A stretch of 7,012 nucleotides of DNA from Gammaproteobacteria bacterium UBA3067 (GTDB lineage: Bacteria > Pseudomonadota > Gammaproteobacteria > Pseudomonadales > UBA3067). Both the position numbers and the translations under genes were made by a program. Shown here one piece after another: positions 4,227 through 7,012 of the stretch. Positions within the stretch are counted from its first letter, which is position 1. Each line of letters begins with the position of its first letter. The stretch spans positions 1,945-8,956 of the forward strand of contig DFBZ01000013.1 in assembly GCA_002366835.1 (NCBI GenBank), read 5' to 3'. The notes beneath the pieces are model-generated. The model did no database searches. It was not told the DNA's origin and worked only from the letters and a program-made list of their open reading frames with translations.

Positions 4227-6932
4227 ATGCGAAATAGCAACACCCCTCAAGCGGTAAAATCTGCAGAACTTTTTGATTTAGCCGACTTCCATGAAGGCGT
4301 CCTAAAAACGGACAACGACATTGCCTTTATCCGCGAGTACCTGAGCGAATCACAAAATAAGATTGATGCCTACTTTGTAGCAGGTGGCTGCGTAACAAGC
4401 GCCATCCGGAAGCGCGCTTGGCTGGTAGATCAGGTTCTAAGCTACCTTTGGTGCCAAGCTTGCCTCTCTCCTTCAGACGACATTGCATTACTGGCGGTCG
4501 GCGGTTATGGCCGTGCAGAACTCCACCCTCACTCTGACGTGGACATTCTCCTGCTCATCAGAGATAACAACGATAAAAGCTTTGATCAAGGTCTAGAGCG
4601 CTTCCTTACCAAGCTATGGGATATCGGGCTCAACATTGGCCATAGTGTGCGCAGCCTGGATGAATGCCTAGAAAATGCCTGCGACGACCTCACCATCGCA
4701 ACCTCATTAATGGAAGCGCGCATCATCCTTGGCCCAGAGAGCCTGCTCGACAAGCTCAACAGCACCATTGCCTCTGACAAAGTTTGGGATAACCAACTCT
4801 TTTTTCAGGAAAAACTTCACGAACAAAAGCAGCGCCACGAGAAACACAACAATACTGAATACAATGTCGAACCGAATATCAAAAATGCGCCCGGAGGACT
4901 ACGCGACATACAAACTATCGGCTGGGTAGCCAAACGTCATTTTGGTGTTAACAGTCTCGCCGGCCTCGTCGACAAGGGGTTCATCTCTGAAGCTGAGCAC
5001 AACACCCTCAACGAGTGCCAGGACTTCCTTTGGCAGCTTCGCTACCACCTCCACCTGCTGACCAAGCGTGGAGAAAATCGCCTGCTATTTGACTACCAAC
5101 ATAGCATTTCAGGTATTCTGAACTATGTCGATAATGAGCAAAGCCTCGCTATTGAGCAGCTCATGAAACGTTACTATCGTACCGCCCAGGCGGTATCCCA
5201 GCTTAACGAACTCCTGCTGCAGCTATTTAATGAATTAATCCTAGAGAATGAAGCAGGCACCGTCGCCCACCCCATTAGCGAGCACTTCCAACTAAGAAAC
5301 GATGCAATCGAGGTAACACACCCTGAAGTATTTGTGGAATATCCCTCCGCGCTGCTGGATATTTTCAAGGTTATCGCCAACCGTAAAGATATCAAAAGGG
5401 TACGCGCCTCTACTATTCGCTTGATTTGCGACAACAGCCACCTAATTAACGAAGAATTCCGCAATGATCCGCGCAACAATAGAATCTTCATGGACTTTTT
5501 GCGCTCCCCCTTTCATATTTTCTCGCAACTAAAACGCATGAAACGCTACGGCATTCTCGGGCGCTATATTCCGGCCTTTGACAACATCATCGGCCAAAGC
5601 CAGTTTGACCTGTTTCATATTTATACCGTGGATGCGCATACACTATTAGTCATTCGAAATATGCGAAGTTTTCGTCTACGTGAACAGCGAAAACCCTTTC
5701 CCATTGCCTACTACATTGTTCAGCAGCTCCCCAAGCTAGAACTCCTTTATCTAGCCGGTTTATTTCATGACATTGGCAAAGGCCGAGGGGGTGACCACTC
5801 TCAACTGGGCGCTAAAGACAGCACTGAATTCTGCATCCGGCACGGCCTTAACAGATCAGACACCAAACTCTTAGCCTGGCTGGTACAAAACCACCTTTTA
5901 ATGTCCATGACCGCGCAGAAAAAAGACATCAGCGACCCGGACATTATCCAATCTTTTGCAGAAAAAATTGGTGAAGAAGTAAAACTGGACTACCTCTACG
6001 CCCTCACCGTTGCAGATATTTGCGCCACCAACCCGGAACTATGGACCACTTGGCGTGCCAGCTTGATGCGGGAGCTTTATAGAGAAACCAAGCGGGTTTT
6101 TCGGCGTGGCCTTGATAAGCCTATAGGCACCAGTGATCGCGCCCAGGATAACCGCAGCGAGTCATTGGTGCGGCTCACCCAAATATCCGACCACGATGTC
6201 AGCGAAGATGCCAAAGCCATCTGGGACAACCTGAGTGACGACTATTTCCTTCGGGAATCACCCAGCGATATCGCCTGGCACACCGATGGAATTATTCGCC
6301 ACACCTCAGACAAGCCCCTCGTTCTAATTCGCGAAACCACCAGCAGAAAATTTGAAGGTGGCACCCAAATTTTCATTTACACAGAAGACCGGCCCAATCT
6401 TTTTGCCATAATGGTCTCCACACTGGAGCAGCTACACCTTTCCGTAGTGGATGCACGCATTATCACGTCCGACTCCAATTTTAGCCTCGACACCTACATC
6501 GTACTGGATGAAGAAGGCACACCCATTGGCAACGACACCTACCGCAGTGAACTCATCCACAAAACCCTGGAAAAAGCATTAAAAACATCCTCGATTATCC
6601 CAGAAATAGTCAACCATAGACTGCCTCGCCAACTCAAAAACTTTGCGCCCAACACCCGCATCAAATTACAAAACAGCAAACACAACCATCACTCAATTCT
6701 GGAGGTGAATACACTTGACCGTCCGGGCGTGCTTGCGCAAATCGGCTTGATACTGGCCAAGATGGGTGTATCGGTGCTAAATGCTCGCATCACCACCCTT
6801 GGCGAGCGGGCTGACGATATTTTCTTTGTTGTTAACGAAAAAGGAGAAACAATTGCCGAAAAAGAAATTGGCCAACAGCTAAAAGAAGCGCTTTGCCAGT
6901 CACTTAACCAAGTGAATGAGAGTAATGAGTAA
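4227..6932 (+). CDS. glnD: Bifunctional uridylyltransferase/uridylyl-removing enzyme (PII modifying)
   Basis: GlnD senses glutamine. When it is scarce GlnD uridylylates PII proteins (GlnB/GlnK), and when it is plentiful it removes the UMP, which sets glutamine synthetase activity and NtrBC signalling. The 901-residue product (E. coli 890) has all four family domains: a nucleotidyltransferase domain with VGGYGRAELHPHSDVDILLL at 91-110 (catalytic Asp104 and Asp106); a linker with EPNIKNAPGGLRDIQT at 215-230; an HD domain with DAHTL (His471), FHDIGKG (His514-Asp515), NH (His556) and an Asp at 597 for uridylyl removal; and two C-terminal ACT domains starting near 713 and 823, with the EDRPNLF and LDRPGVLAQIG loops for glutamine binding. 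The reading frame is open back to 4038 inside map, but the ATG at 4227 has CAGG 6 nt upstream and gives the family length. Both activities look intact. Confidence 0.98.
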   Translation: MRNSNTPQAVKSAELFDLADFHEGVLKTDNDIAFIREYLSESQNKIDAYFVAGGCVTSAIRKRAWLVDQVLSYLWCQACLSPSDDIALLAVGGYGRAELHPHSDVDILLLIRDNNDKSFDQGLERFLTKLWDIGLNIGHSVRSLDECLENACDDLTIATSLMEARIILGPESLLDKLNSTIASDKVWDNQLFFQEKLHEQKQRHEKHNNTEYNVEPNIKNAPGGLRDIQTIGWVAKRHFGVNSLAGLVDKGFISEAEHNTLNECQDFLWQLRYHLHLLTKRGENRLLFDYQHSISGILNYVDNEQSLAIEQLMKRYYRTAQAVSQLNELLLQLFNELILENEAGTVAHPISEHFQLRNDAIEVTHPEVFVEYPSALLDIFKVIANRKDIKRVRASTIRLICDNSHLINEEFRNDPRNNRIFMDFLRSPFHIFSQLKRMKRYGILGRYIPAFDNIIGQSQFDLFHIYTVDAHTLLVIRNMRSFRLREQRKPFPIAYYIVQQLPKLELLYLAGLFHDIGKGRGGDHSQLGAKDSTEFCIRHGLNRSDTKLLAWLVQNHLLMSMTAQKKDISDPDIIQSFAEKIGEEVKLDYLYALTVADICATNPELWTTWRASLMRELYRETKRVFRRGLDKPIGTSDRAQDNRSESLVRLTQISDHDVSEDAKAIWDNLSDDYFLRESPSDIAWHTDGIIRHTSDKPLVLIRETTSRKFEGGTQIFIYTEDRPNLFAIMVSTLEQLHLSVVDARIITSDSNFSLDTYIVLDEEGTPIGNDTYRSELIHKTLEKALKTSSIIPEIVNHRLPRQLKNFAPNTRIKLQNSKHNHHSILEVNTLDRPGVLAQIGLILAKMGVSVLNARITTLGERADDIFFVVNEKGETIAEKEIGQQLKEALCQSLNQVNESNE

Positions 6933-6940
6933 AAAATAAT

Positions 6941-6981
6941 AACGGGGTGAGTAAAATCATTCATTGAAGCCCCCTCGTTTT
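6941..6981 (+). terminator. Weak terminator-like hairpin behind glnD
   Basis: AACGGGG (6941-6947) can pair with CCTCGTT (6973-6979), including one G-T pair, around a 25-nt loop. Only a short T run follows (TTTT, 6978-6981, partly within the stem). It begins 9 nt past the glnD stop, which is the right place, but the long loop and short T run make it doubtful. Confidence 0.25.
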
Positions 6982-7012
6982 CTAGCAGACTGTTGAAATT
7001 CGCTGAATTGAG

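Noticed and set aside
4201..4257. 18-codon plus-strand frame bridging map and glnD
   Set aside because: It has no Shine-Dalgarno, overlaps the glnD start in another frame, and is too short to tell from chance.
1..7012. An undescribed multi-gene system in this window
   Set aside because: Every long gene is a well-known core gene in its usual order, with all key motifs. No unknown protein, transposase, toxin-antitoxin pair, CRISPR array or retroelement is visible.

Overview
This window is a core housekeeping locus from a gammaproteobacterium of moderate GC content. Two gene blocks diverge from a shared intergenic region of about 290 bp. On the minus strand, in transcription order, are rpsB (ribosomal protein S2), tsf (elongation factor Ts), pyrH (UMP kinase) and the 5' part of frr (ribosome recycling factor), which runs off the left edge. 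On the plus strand are map (type I methionine aminopeptidase) and glnD (uridylyltransferase/uridylyl-removing enzyme of nitrogen control). The frr-pyrH-tsf-rpsB / map-glnD order is the one known from E. coli, Pseudomonas and relatives. The proteins read as close relatives of the E. coli ones, with every diagnostic motif intact. A marine Cellvibrionales-like host is possible, but the sequence does not let me fix the genus.

Region by region: 1-335 frr (partial, GTG start); 332-1069 pyrH, overlapping frr by 4 nt; 1070-1242 spacer with an intrinsic terminator behind tsf and a weak candidate pyrH promoter; 1243-2127 tsf; 2128-2302 spacer with an almost ideal 14-bp terminator hairpin directly behind rpsB; 2303-3088 rpsB; 3089-3378 divergent region with a good rpsB promoter (TTGTTG-17-TATAAA and a GC-rich discriminator) and a structured leader of about 146 nt that probably mediates S2 autoregulation; 3379-4167 map; 4227-6932 glnD; 6933-7012 a non-coding tail with a weak terminator-like hairpin.

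The genes share a growth-linked theme. S2, EF-Ts and RRF serve translation, PyrH supplies UDP for RNA, MAP trims nascent proteins, and GlnD couples nitrogen status to glutamine synthetase through PII. I found no undescribed system, mobile element, CRISPR array or RNA gene. The parts worth a second look are regulatory: the rpsB leader (5' hairpin hiding a perfect Shine-Dalgarno, possible pseudoknot next to the true ribosome-binding site), the strong rpsB/tsf terminator with no obvious tsf promoter behind it, and the GTGA pyrH/frr junction.
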